A stretch of 64,000 nucleotides of DNA from Pelecanus crispus. Its lineage: Eukaryota; Chordata; Aves; Pelecaniformes; Pelecanidae. Position 1 is the first letter of the stretch; each line of letters starts with the position of its first letter. This document shows, in pieces, positions 46,371 through 56,702 of this stretch. Under the pieces are notes generated by a model that searched no databases, had not been told where the DNA came from, and saw nothing but the letters and a program-made list of their open reading frames with translations. The stretch spans positions 6,165,897-6,229,896 of the forward strand of contig NC_134652.1 of the NCBI RefSeq assembly GCF_030463565.1. The letters run 5' to 3'. Position numbers and translations under genes: made by a program.

Positions 46371-46861
46371 ACATGACCGGCCCCGGCTGCGGCGTGGGGG
46401 GAGAGAAATCCGCAATGAAACATATATTTAAATGCAAAACGGCCCGTTCAAACAGGGACCCATTATGCGTTCGGTGTGAAACGCTATCAACATTTAGAAC
46501 TTCATTGTCTCCTTTGTACCAAATCCCTGTAAATCTTCCACTAACCTTTACTCATTTTCATCTGAAAAGCCTGTTTGGGCTGAATAGACAGCAATCAGCA
46601 GCCTCTGGACTTCTCTCTCTCTTTGGAATGTCAATTAAAATGCAGATTTTTTTTTTTTTTCCTTTCCCCCCTCCCCGATCTCTTAGTGGCAAAAGACTTG
46701 AGAAAAACAGGATAGTCCTGGAAAGCAAATGAAAGAAGTTCAAACAATGCAAAAGTACTGAAGCTACCAGCCGGTTCCCATTAGTCCTCCAGAATTAATG
46801 TTTAATAGCTGTGATGCTCAGATTTGCTTGGAGATTGAACTATGATGAAGAGTCTTGTTAG

Positions 46862-46941
46862 ATATATATGTGTGTGTGTATATATCTTAATAGTCGCATA
46901 TATATTTGTGTGTACATATATGTGTGTGTATGTATATATAA
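46862..46941. repeat. TG/TA microsatellite
   Basis: Two neighbouring blocks of alternating TATA and TGTG units, separated by a short unique piece. They may form Z-DNA or cruciform structures and are probably polymorphic. Confidence 0.9.
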
Positions 46942-48930
46942 AGCTGCTAGCTTTCAAGCTGCACGTACCTGGATTTCTCTGATGAAGCTACTGGGCTTTT
47001 AGGGAGCTTGAGATCTCTTTGTGGGGGGAAGGTCCGTATTTCATTCAGATTTTGCTCTTCCCTGCCTATTAGAGAAAGATGCTGAAGAGTTATACAATGA
47101 GCAATGTATTGATTTGGTTAACATACTCTACAAATTGTACTCTCCCTGGGGAGTGATAAACATCTTATAAACAACAATGGAAGTAGATTAAAAAGAACAC
47201 TGAGCATTGAATTTAATTAATGCCACTGCTGAACAAGTACTACTTGTTTGTGTGTGCGAGTGTGTTCAAACTGAAGTACAGCTTGGAGGAATTTGGTTGG
47301 GCTCCCAAACCAGTCTGCTTTCCCATGCTTGTCAGTTTGGCAAAGAAATTTGGGCAGGTATGTGACGAGGTGAAAATTGACTTGATGAGCGAGTGGCAAG
47401 GAGAGCCATCAATCATTGGAGGCTGACAACTCCTCCCCAAAGTGTAGGCTGAGAAGAGAGACAGAGTTCCCTTTCAAGGGGAAAAATAAACACTACGTGT
47501 GGCTTTCACTGAGTCTGAGACTCCAGGAGGGATTATGGTATTGTAGTCAGGAAGCCAGAATTGTGGAGGCCAAAAAGCATGCTGGGGCTGTGTTCCAAAC
47601 ATTGAGATAGAGGTACATAATTATCCAGCGCAGGAGGTCTTTCCAGAGACTTGTCCCCCAGCAACTGTGGCGATTAAACTATGAAAAGAATTTGGTTTTG
47701 TTTCATCTTCGTTGGGCTCCGCTTCTTTTGGGAAAGGGCGATCCTTGAACCCTGGTCACTGTCGTGGTGGTGAAAAGTGATTTGGACCATGGATGGGTCC
47801 AGAGTTCTGATTTTTGCTTTGCTACGCCTTTGCGAGCCACGGTTTTGAATTTTCTGCTGCCCTGTGGATGAAGAGTCCCTTCGTTCTGCTGGCAGATGTT
47901 CAGGTGCCGAAGGTGGCAAAAATCCTCAGGTGAGAAGACGCGTGCTGGAGCAGCCTTGCGCTGCACTTCAGGACTCGGGATGAGGGTAGGAACCACAAAC
48001 GTGCTTTCAGTGGCGTTTAATGTAGCCTAAAAATCTTAAACAGCTGAAATGTAAGTGGAATTAATGCTGTTAAAAAAAGAGCCTGGAATATACGCTAGTG
48101 TTCCGGTATGTTTTCTTTTTGCAAAATTATGATTAAATTTTGCATTTATATACATAGCTTTTAATCGGGCTTTACGGGATGATTTATGGAAATTAAATTA
48201 GCATTACATCCAGGCTGTCAATTAGCATTTCTACCCGCTTCACAGCTGGATAAACTGAGCTCCGGGGCTGTGGCTGTCAGGCGGCGAGTCGGGCAGTTGG
48301 CCTGGGTGGTAGAGCCCAGGAGGGCTTGCTCCAGTCCTTCACCAAAGGCAAACTGGTCCCGGAGACACAGCTCTCTTCAGTTCTACACCTGCTCTGCGCT
48401 TGTTTAGAGAAGCTTGTTCAGAGTGAGCGCTTTGCAAATGTTTTTGCAGTGGTCTGGTGGTGTTTTCACTGGAGATTTAATAGTAGTTGCTAGCTTGTGG
48501 TCTGGGATGCTCACGCTATGCTTAAATCTCTAAAGGAGGGACAGAGCTTTGGGCTGATATCAGCTGAGGTGAAAAAAGCTTGCCCTGAAGTATCAGGGAT
48601 TCACCTGAAATACCGTGAATTAATTGTTTTCCCCAAGTGCCTTCTCAATTTTCATTTCTCAATGAGTGTCATCTCAAATCTGTTTATACTGACTCCAGAA
48701 GTTACTGTATATAGTACCCAAGAGAAAAGATGCCTCAACAGCATTTCTGTCCTTAGCGCCATGAAATTGGTTTGTACGTGCAGGTAGCAAAAGGCTAATA
48801 AAATCCAGGTAAACTTTTTAATGGTTGGCTTTATAAAGGGAGAGTATTTGTCCATGTTTCTGTGTACTGTGTGCTGAGGTACCACATCCAAATGACAGGG
48901 AGCTTTGAGAAGTTTGCCTTTATGGCTACG

Positions 48931-48978
48931 ATTCCCCGCCCCTTTTTTTTGTTGTTGTTGTTTTTGTTTGTTTGTTTT
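48931..48978. repeat. T/G-rich simple repeat in intron 1
   Basis: A T run followed by GTT and GTTT units. Low complexity, similar in style to the tract at 56.6 kb. Confidence 0.8.
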
Positions 48979-50260
48979 TAAAGGGTGAGGGCAGGAGAGA
49001 AAACCAGTTTTTTATGTTATTTTTCCCTTCAAGATGAGTGCTCTCTAAGCTTCAGTGGGGTTTCATCACATCTAAGATGAATCATTGGCCAGATTAGAAC
49101 AATTGCTGCAGTTACTTGCTTTATCCGTTTGCTGAGGGTTACCATCTTTTATTTTTGAAGCGGAAAATCAGGTCCAATTTTCTGGTTGAACTGTTAAATC
49201 AGTCTGTGAGGATGCTCTTCTGACCTTCACCTGGCATCTTAGTGTGGTGGCAACAGGGTCCCCTGAAGGGAGTGCAAGTTACTTTCATGCCGCTTCGCTT
49301 CTCTCTTCCATCAGCCCGTGCCTGGATTACCAGTTAACTCCATCCATTTAAATTAGTTTTACTGTGAATAAAATAGACTTTTTTTTCCCCATCTGAAAAA
49401 TATATACCAGTAAGCCTCGTTGAGAGAGGAGAGAAACACGTGTGCATGCAGTTTAGCATATATGAATGGAAAACGAAGCTGGGGAGGTCTCCTGTGAATC
49501 TGCAGTCCGTACCGCACTTTATACAGATTTTAATTGCCTGTATCGCAATGTAGCGAACTGGTATCCCTGCAAAGACTGGAGCCTTTCACCTGTACAGGAC
49601 TCACGGGCTTTAAAAGGACACTGAACTGAGTCAGAGGAAGGTACATCCATAGGGAAGCTGGAAGTCCTGAGGTGAAATTAAAGTTGTACAGGTTATCCAA
49701 GTCTAAAGACTATTTTTCAACTGTTTTTCTTGTGGAAAATTACTGAATTCTTGCAAATTTGGCTGGCTGCAGAACTGCCTAGGTGAAAGAATAAAAAACA
49801 AGGCAAACTTACATAAACCTTCAAACAATAACAAGAATATAATTTGTATAATTGTGGTAATTTTGTAGCATTACAGGTTATGTGCCTGCACATGTGTGTG
49901 CCTCTCATTTTTTAAAAACTGTATATTTTTCTGTCAGTAAAATAGCTCTCTAAATATGTGCTGAGAAGTGATTTTGTGAAAACAAGGAGGACTTGGTTAC
50001 GCCTCAGGTGATGATGGAAACTGCTAACAGAAAATGAAAATCACTCACTTTTCACATATTCTTGAAGCTGGAAAACTATTTCTCCTATCCTCCTCCTCCC
50101 CTCCCTCTCACCTCAGCTCTGTTCGGGGCTTTCTGCAGTTTTTTGGTTTGTGTTTTAAGATGTTTTCGCTTACAGTGTTAAATCTCTCTCCTTCCCACAG
50201 CAGCAGCCGTCGTTCCAAGGCAGGAGGTATTACCCTGGCCGAAGGCACTGCTTTCTCTCC

Positions 50261-50272
50261 ATGCTTCTCTAG
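50261..50272 (+). other. Minimal upstream ORF in exon 2
   Basis: ATG CTT CTC TAG, three codons and a stop, preceded by CTCTCC (T at -3, C at +4: weak context). It ends 10 bases before the in-frame AUG at 50283, so reinitiation there is possible. Confidence 0.5.
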
Positions 50273-50282
50273 AGGTGTTCAG

Positions 50283-50339
50283 ATGGGATTAAAGTCCACA
50301 TGGAGATATGGAAATGGACCAGGAATTTACTCTAAAAAG
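50283..50339 (+). CDS. FGFR2: Possible N-terminal extension of FGFR2, 19 residues
   Basis: The ATG at 50283 is in frame with the receptor and has no stop in between. It would add [19 protein letters not shown] ahead of the usual first Met. The context is TTCAGATGG: C at -3 and G at +4, moderate. I recall alternative mammalian FGFR2 models with a similar start (MGL.STWRYG.GPGI), so the frame seems to be kept between birds and mammals, although part of this may be nucleotide conservation. A hydrophilic 19-residue lead would push the signal peptide inward and could change targeting or the efficiency of cleavage. No evidence here shows that it is used. Confidence 0.4.
50300..50335 (+). other. Upstream ORF in exon 2, 11 codons
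   Basis: ATG at 50300 (context TCCACATGG, C at -3 and G at +4) runs 11 codons to TAA, five bases before the receptor ATG. The short gap makes reinitiation at the receptor start inefficient. Confidence 0.45.
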
Positions 50340-50427
50340 ATGGTCAGCTGGGATTCGGGTTGCCTTATCTGCCTGGTGGTGGTCACCATGGCTGGACTTT
50401 CCCTGGCTCGACCTTCGTTTAATCTAG
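50308..50427 (+). other. Upstream ORF overlapping the FGFR2 start, out of frame
   Basis: ATG at 50308 (context GATATGG, G at -3, G at +4) and a second, same-frame ATG at 50314 (GAAATGG, G at -3, G at +4) open a 39-codon frame. It passes through the receptor ATG in another frame and stops at TAG 50425-50427, well inside the receptor signal-peptide coding region. Ribosomes starting here cannot reinitiate at the receptor start, so this arrangement should depress FGFR2 translation except by leaky scanning. From memory, the corresponding human frame ends just before the receptor ATG, so the overlap may be a bird feature. Confidence 0.5.
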
Positions 50428-50457
50428 TTGTTGAAGACACCACGCTGGAACCTGAAG
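50340..50457 (+). CDS. FGFR2: Fibroblast growth factor receptor 2, first coding exon (partial)
   Basis: FGFR2 is a single-pass receptor tyrosine kinase that binds FGFs with heparan sulfate and signals through FRS2, RAS-MAPK, PI3K and PLC-gamma in limb, lung, skull and epithelial development. This exon encodes residues 1-39 plus one base (phase 1) and ends at a perfect donor, G|GTAAGT. Residues 1-23 ([20 protein letters not shown], then SLA) form a signal peptide with a hydrophobic core at about 8-20. Mature sequence would begin near [16 protein letters not shown], which matches the conserved FGFR2 N-terminus; the DSGC and VVED wording is as I recall for chicken. The start has A at -3 and G at +4, a strong context. 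Ig domains, acid box, transmembrane segment and kinase lie downstream of the window. Identification is near certain. Confidence 0.97.
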
Positions 50458-51213
50458 GTAAGTCCCTCTAGAATCCTTAATTCCACAAAATAAGTTAATT
50501 TGAAATGCCTGAACATCTGAAATAGAAGTCAACGTCTTTATGTGCTTTGGTAAATCTAAGGCAAGTAACAGATTAGCCCTCAAGAGTTATGGTTTTTGAC
50601 TTTTCCTGCTCACACATGGGCTGTGTTCGTGCAAGAATGCGTGTATTTAATCTGAGGCAAGCGAGTGGTGTCAGTGATTTCACTTGGGACTGTCATCACA
50701 TTGTATAATCAAAGTGCATGGCTGAAAGTTTTCAGGAATGGGCCTTTAAGGAAACCGGTCTGTGGCACTTGCATATGTCTTACATGTTGCTATCTCAAGG
50801 AATGAAATGGCCGTATGGCTGCATGTCTGTGTGATTGTCTTAACCTGAGGACTTCAGAGAAGAGTAAATCCCAATAGTTTTCAGTCATGTGGCCAGAATG
50901 TTTAATTTTGCTAGGCTTTATTGGTGTTTGTACTTACTTAGAATGAATTTCCCTATTGCTGTTAATACTCAGGAACAATCCGTGCAGTGTCTGGATTGCA
51001 GGTTTTGGAAGTGTAAATGTTGAGATGTGAATAGCAGGGACTGCAGTTTATTACTGGGAAAGCAAAGGCTAATTGAGACCTTTACATTGGGAGAGGTGTT
51101 TTGATAAAATCTCCTATTTTGAGCCTGCACCTGTTGGTATGTTCTTCTAGGTATATCTGTTCCTCCAGCTTTGCAAAGTGGTTTTCTTCTCTAAGGAGCT
51201 AAGGAGGGGCTGC

Positions 51214-51231
51214 TTTTTTTTTTTTTTTTTT
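51214..51231. repeat. Poly-T run, 18 bases
   Basis: Uninterrupted run of 18 T in intron 2. Confidence 0.9.
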
Positions 51232-52539
51232 ATTGTCATGAGCAGATTGTATTTAAGAACGATTTTACTGTATTGTGTAGGATCTTTCCTGCTCTCTCAG
51301 CACCCTAGGGGGAAAGCGAGGCTTCCTTCCTAAGGTTTTATCTGTCCTTTGGAGGAGTGATGACATTTCTAATAACTCGACTGTCAAACCAATGTAATAG
51401 TCCATAGAGCATTTCTGATCTGGCAAGCTTGCTGGAGAGAATTGGGCCTTTACACGTTCTCCTACTCGTGTCCACGGATACAGCTTTGTTTTTATTTAAT
51501 GCATTTTCATGCAAAACTTATTTGTTTCTATCCACTGCCTCTAAAAATAGATGTCACCAGCTAACACAATTTTAGAATCCGTTCCAAGTACATTTTTATT
51601 GATGGCAGGGGATGAACTATTTAGAGATGATGAGCCCTCCTCCCTAGCAAGCGTTCCTGAAAAAAATTAACAACGTATAGCAATATTGTCATCTGTCAGC
51701 CACAGAGATTGTCGATAGCAAAGTTTGTTGTTTTTTTTTTTTTTCTTTCTTTTGAAGGTAACTTGAGAATTTAATAAAGCCCAACTCTCATCACCACTTG
51801 CTGTATGATTTGTTACTTGCACATCTGGTGCCTTTTTGGCTTTTCAGAATGACAAAATCATGAATAATTCTAGTTTCAGATTAGCTGTTTGTAGTCAGGT
51901 CCCCTAGTTTTAGGGTTAAATCAGAAAGAATGTGATTGCATGATTGGTGGAGTCTTTTACAGGGAGAAGAGTAATATTTTTTGAATGATGCCTGATAGTT
52001 TTTCAGCTTTTCAGGGAAAGAGTAGCTTTTAATATTTTAAAAAGCAGAGTTTAAAAATATGTTTCTTCCACAGTGAGTATCTAGGGGTGGAATCTGGATT
52101 TTATCAAAGAGTAAATTGTTAAAAAGGATTTAAAACTTCTTCCCTGGGCAGGAATGTTACTGACATGAAACAATTTTAGATGTGAGAACCCGAATCATTA
52201 CCAGAAATGAGAGGGGAAAAAAAAAAAGCTTCGAAGTTAATGGTATAATAAGAGCTTTTATGCTGCAGAATACAGGGAATTGTGTGGGATTTATATCTGA
52301 GATTTGGGAAATAAAACCTCCTTTATGTACTTCATTAAACCCCTTTAAAAAAAAAAAAACCAACAAGTTTTTACACAATCACCTTCTCTGGGTTCCATCA
52401 CTGCCACCCACAAGCTCTCCAAGCTGAAAACAAAACAAAACACCCTTCAAAAAAATCTCTTCAAAGACAAAACAGACTTCTTTTTTAATTTAGTAAATGC
52501 CAAACATTTTGGCCACAGCTAATTTGGGGGGTCAGGTGC

Positions 52540-52650
52540 TCTAATAATGTAAATTTTCGGTCGGGCTGCTGCCTGGGCAGTCATTAAAGCTATGACATTT
52601 CATACCAGCTGAGAAGGCCGGCAGGGCCGTGACCTTTGGTGACACGTGTT
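52540..52650. promoter_or_regulatory. Candidate enhancer-like element in intron 2
   Basis: This stretch of mixed composition contains GGGCAGTCATTAAAGC, then TGACCTTTGG (52630-52639, a nuclear-receptor half-site pattern) directly followed by GACACGTG with a CACGTG E-box (52643-52648). The dense, non-repetitive motif content and lack of low complexity give it the look of a conserved element. No conservation data are available to me. Confidence 0.25.
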
Positions 52651-54292
52651 GATATGTTCCTTAGTCTTCCTTCATGGACATGCCTTAAATTTTGTCTTTT
52701 TTTTTGATGTTAGGTGCCTTTATTGTTACTATTTATTGTCTTAGTGACTCAGAATATTCAAAAAGGCGTATGCGACATTAACAGGAATTGAGATTGTGGC
52801 TTTTCGTTCCTTTGATTGTAGCAGAGAATATAGTCTTGTCTCATAGCTAAACATAGCTTTAGGGACATTTGCAACTGTTTTCTTCAGAATGTTTGGTTAA
52901 GTACGTACTTTAGTGCAAGCGGGATTTATCTGATAGGGTAATCGACTGCATGGATGTGCGCAGGATACGTGCAAGATGTTGTCGTGCATCAGGGTACTTG
53001 AGTTTTGGTTATCCGCAGTCAATCTGACCTCTTTGGAAGCACGCTTCTCGCAGGTGCTTTTATAAAACGTTGGACTCGTCGAACTCTGCATCTCATCTGT
53101 CACCGTTAGATATTACTCTGGTACATATGAAAGTATTTACACTGAAGATGGTATCTCAAGCCGTTGTAAATTATAATGTCAATATTGATATCACGGGTGC
53201 TTACTAGGGGCTGGATCCCGAGTATGGCTCTTACTGGTTGTGGTGCTTTCTTCCTTAAGCCGTGATGGTAAAATCTAAGGCTGTTAAGCAGTGTGAGCAG
53301 AAACAGGACCTGTAGGAGTTAGTTTGGGGACTGTCAACTATCGAATTATATCCTGCATCAAGTGTTTACGTATATGGTTTTTATCCTAGGGAGTATAAAG
53401 ACTTTCTGCTTTTAAACATTTAGAAATAAGTCTACCCCAGTGTGTACAAAGGAGCCATTCTCTTTCTGTGTACCCAGGCTATGAAGGCCTTTGATGATAG
53501 CCAACATTTCAAAAGGGCTCTGACCGCACACATAGGTTGAAGGGTTACTTTGTGAACTGAATAATTAGTTTAGACGTATATTTGATAAATAGCAAGCTCT
53601 CCCTTGACCTTCCCTTGCCCAAGCTGTGTGTTATCGTTCTGCTGGGTAGCTAATTTAGTCTCTTCCCCACATGCAATGCCTTGACACTGTCCTTGGAGCA
53701 CCCACTCAGAGCCCTCGCCTGGGCCGGTAACAATGTGTTTCAGTTCTTTTAATTTAGGTCAAATTTCAAAGGACTAATTTAAGCTTTCCACAAGGGACAG
53801 CCTAATTGTGTCCTGTGAAAAACACAGTAGTTCAAAATGGCATTAAATGTGCGTTTGGGAGGTTCTTAGGAGCAGCAGTGAAGGAGAGCGACCTTCTTTA
53901 ATGGGTGATGAGGTGAGTGGTGGGCTCTGAAGTGAGTAACGAGTTGTCATTTGGGTTTTAATTCAGTCACAGTATTTGCTGGCACTAAACAACATACCGA
54001 TATAAACGCACTCAGTGCAGTACTGGGAGCAATACCTTCCTTTCTCGAAGAAAGTTGCATAATATGAGCCATACACCTTCATTTTTGTGAAAATGGTGGC
54101 AGTGCTTGAAGGTTGACGTCACCTGTGGTCACAGTGGTTAGCAGAGCCCACGTGCAGATCCTTCATGAGCCACGGCGACCTGCCTGGGTCAGGATGTGGG
54201 GGCTTGTGAGGTGCTTCTTGGGCTCCCGGGGCGTGGGCAGGGCCGTGGCGTGTGGAGCAGGGATGCTGTGGCGGTGGGGTGTCCCCTGTCCC

Positions 54293-54315
54293 GTGGGGAG
54301 CAGCGTGCTCCCCAC
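54293..54315. repeat. Perfect GC-rich hairpin in intron 2
   Basis: GTGGGGAGCA, loop GCG, TGCTCCCCAC: a 10-bp perfect stem with a three-base loop inside a GC-rich patch. It is too short to be a microRNA precursor on its own. The flanks add only scattered pairing. Confidence 0.6.
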
Positions 54316-54498
54316 CCTGGGCTGTCCCCATGGGTCCTCTCCATGCCCGTGCCACCCTGCTGTCAGGTTGCACAGTGGACATCTTCCTGGGGCAGAGATG
54401 GTGGAGAAGCACCAGGATGCTTCTTCCAGTCTGGGAGGAAAACTAAAGCAAAAAGTTCACCCAGGGTTCCCTTATTACCTTTTTTTTTTAATTTTTTT

Positions 54499-54571
54499 AA
54501 CAAGAGCGATTGTATCTGTTGATATCTGCAAGATATCAACAAGAGCAGTTGATATCTGCAAGTTATGATTA
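54499..54571. repeat. Local duplication with GATATC palindromes in intron 2
   Basis: TGTTGATATC, TGCAA, GATATCAACA forms a perfect 10-bp-arm inverted repeat (54517-54541). The segment AACAAGAGC ... TTGATATCTGCAAG then occurs a second time (54538-54564) with small changes. This suggests a recent tandem duplication of about 30-40 bases. Confidence 0.65.
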
Positions 54572-54611
54572 ACAATTCAAACTGATTAGTTAAATAGGAC
54601 GGTGTGTTTTC

Positions 54612-54630
54612 TTTTTTTTTTTTTTTTTTT
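54612..54630. repeat. Poly-T run, 19 bases
   Basis: Uninterrupted run of 19 T, about 40 bases after the local GATATC duplication. Confidence 0.9.
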
Positions 54631-56599
54631 AAGGAAGGGCAATTTTCACAGCCCATTATGGAGGAATGTGACATCCCCACAGCTTTGGGTGAGGGCTGGA
54701 TGCCCTTTCAGAGATCCGGTTCAGTAAGTTATTTGGCCCAGCACAGGAATTGCTAGCTGAGATTGGGGGGAATTGTACAAGCAGCCAGATTAAATCAGTT
54801 TTAATGTGTCCATTCTGCGTTTAAAATGCGCAGTCCTTTAGCAGAGGCATGGTCCTGAGCTGCAGACTAATTGGGCATGGGTAGGGTTGTTGTTTACAGT
54901 CGGTGTTGATGAGACACTGGGAGTTGGTAATGTGTCAGTGTGACAACTACTTTGCAAAGTAGCACAAATAATTGCACATTTCAGGCTTATCTGCCATATT
55001 TTACAATCACAGCTTTCTGAAGAAAAAAAAAGTTAACTTTTAGGAATTTGATTCCTTTAGGTTTTCTTTTTTTTAATTTTATTTTTTTTTAGCTGGAAGA
55101 CTTTCAAAGGTGCTGAGTTACGGGGGTTTTTATTTATATTTTTTTTCTTTTTTAAAGCCACTTCTATAGATAAAGCCCCAAACCAGCCACCAACTCCAAT
55201 GGATACATAGTTTTCTAATCTTAAAATAGTTCTTCCTTGGCAGAGAACTTGCAACAAATTTCAGGCTATAGTAACTTTTTTTTACAGGCAAGTTACAAAC
55301 CTTTGAAAGCAGAATTCACAAGGGAAATGCTGACAACTCCAGTTACGCAAGGTTGTGTACGCATGAGATGATGGACTGTTGTGGTGTTTTAATTATAACC
55401 GTAGCATAGCTCTTAATGAGTGTATTTCTATATCCAGCTTCCCAGCTTCAGTAGAAGTGATGACTTGCCTTTATACAAATACATTCAAAGATTAGTATTT
55501 TCTTAGAATGAGTATTTAGTTTAGGAACAGATGGGAGTGTGAGAAAAATACTCAACTGTCCCTTTTTCTGTCATTAATAGTGAAAAATTCCTTACTAGAA
55601 GGGTCAGACTTTTAAGTGTTAAACATTTGTGAGACCTCCAGGTTGAAGCTTTAGAGTGAAAGCGGAGACATTCTTCGAAGCAGCACTCCTTAGCAATATA
55701 AATCCGTGTTTTTAAAAGAGCCATCACCCACTTAGGCGAGTTACATCTTGTCTCTTTGTACTAGTGCACCTGGTTTGGCTCGAAGAGAAAATTTATTTCA
55801 GCGTAGTTAAACAAGTGCAAAATTCATGCTGAGAAGACATCGGGACCCCAAAACATGTCTGAAATGATGAAGAGCCTGGAGTTTTGCCCCAGTGTGACTG
55901 AGGGTTTGGTTCCCCGGTTGCAGGCTGGCCACGCTGTGCTCCTCCACGGCAGCTGGTCCGGCGGGAGCATCTTCTGCGGAGTCGGTCAGGACGCACCGAT
56001 TTCTGTTTGTGGTGGCTGTGGGAAACTGGACAATGCTTGATTTGGCATGGAGCCTGCCAGGGTAAAATTATCCTTACAGCAATCTGGGAACTGATTTGAA
56101 ATTCAGACCTTTGAATTTAGGTTCAGCGCATCGCGCTGTGTGTCTGTAGCCTTTTTTTGGGGGGATTTGGCACAGCGTGCGCCCAGAATCAGAGATGCTG
56201 TCTTGTAGTACCGGGGACTAAACTGGCATTTCAACTGATTGAAAGAGAAGTTGGAGCAACTTTAAATACAGGCAAATCTTAAATAAAGACCAGATTTGCA
56301 AGAGTGCAGCAGCCAACATCTCCTGTTATAATTACGAAATGTGCACTGGGAGCGCTGAGCTTTTCTGGAAGTTTGGCCCTTTGGGTTTCAACTGGAGTTG
56401 AGGGCATCAGCAAAACTGCATTTACTGCTTGGGGACTGCACCACTCAATGAGGACAGTTGCAAAATGAGATATTCTGTGAGGGGGGTAAATATTTATGTG
56501 GATTTTTTTTTTTTTAAACTTTTAAAACCAGGATATAATTCATATACCAGTTATGTACATCTTTAGGTTATCCTTTCCCATCTCTTAATTATCACTGCT

Positions 56600-56702
56600 G
56601 GGTTTTTGTTGTTTTTTTTGTTTGTTTGTTTTGGGTTTTGTTTTTTTGTTTTTTTTTTTTTTTTTGAAAAAGAGCCTTTTTTTTTTTTAGGGGTTTGGTT
56701 TT
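56600..56702. repeat. T/G-rich low-complexity tract
   Basis: About 100 bases of T runs interrupted by single or triple G. No transposon body flanks it that I recognise. Confidence 0.85.

Larger units (their letters stand above)
44820..46390. promoter_or_regulatory. FGFR2: CpG-island promoter of FGFR2
   Basis: The GC content and CpG density rise sharply for about 1.5 kb compared with the AT-rich flanks. There is no TATA box at a sensible distance. Promoter-type elements cluster just before the inferred transcription start: an inverted CCAAT box (ATTGG, 45215-45219, inside CCGCCATTGG, which also fits YY1) and GC boxes at about 45181-45197 and 45275-45283. Together these suggest dispersed initiation near 45.3 kb, with transcription running rightward into the spliced FGFR2 leader. 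The long minus-strand open frames in this island (up to 404 codons, rich in Arg, Pro, Ala and Gly) come from the lack of A/T for stop codons and are not genes. Divergent antisense transcription would be ordinary for such an island but leaves no visible mark. Confidence 0.85.
45864..50200 (+). other. FGFR2: FGFR2 intron 1
   Basis: It begins GTAATGG and ends in a pyrimidine tract and CTTCCCACAG. The length (4.3 kb) is close to the roughly 4 kb I recall for the human intron between the same exons. The first 500 bases continue the CpG island. The next few hundred (46400-46640) change abruptly to AT-rich sequence that reads like a conserved element. The rest holds a TG/TA microsatellite and T/G-rich tracts, and otherwise nothing recognisable. 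Confidence 0.85.
50201..50339 (+). other. FGFR2: FGFR2 exon 2, 5' leader part
   Basis: The acceptor is CTTCCCACAG, followed at once by CAGCAG, so three AG sites lie three bases apart (50200, 50203, 50206). With the donor at 50457, exon 2 is 257 bases, close to the roughly 259 I recall for human exon 2. The block CAGATGGGATTAAAGTCC followed by ACATGGAGATATGG is nearly the human leader sequence as I remember it, so the untranslated part is itself conserved. It contains five AUGs before the receptor start, covered in the following entries. In the receptor frame the whole exon is open. Confidence 0.85.

Noticed and set aside
44721..46437. Minus-strand frames of 404, 353, 235 and 169 codons and plus-strand frames up to 244 codons in the CpG island
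   Set aside because: Low-complexity Arg/Pro/Ala/Gly translations explained by high GC and scarcity of stop codons. They overlap the FGFR2 promoter and exon 1 in all frames.
54293..54315. Hairpin considered as a microRNA precursor
   Set aside because: Stem of only 10 bp with a three-base loop; flanks do not extend it to the roughly 22-30 bp needed.
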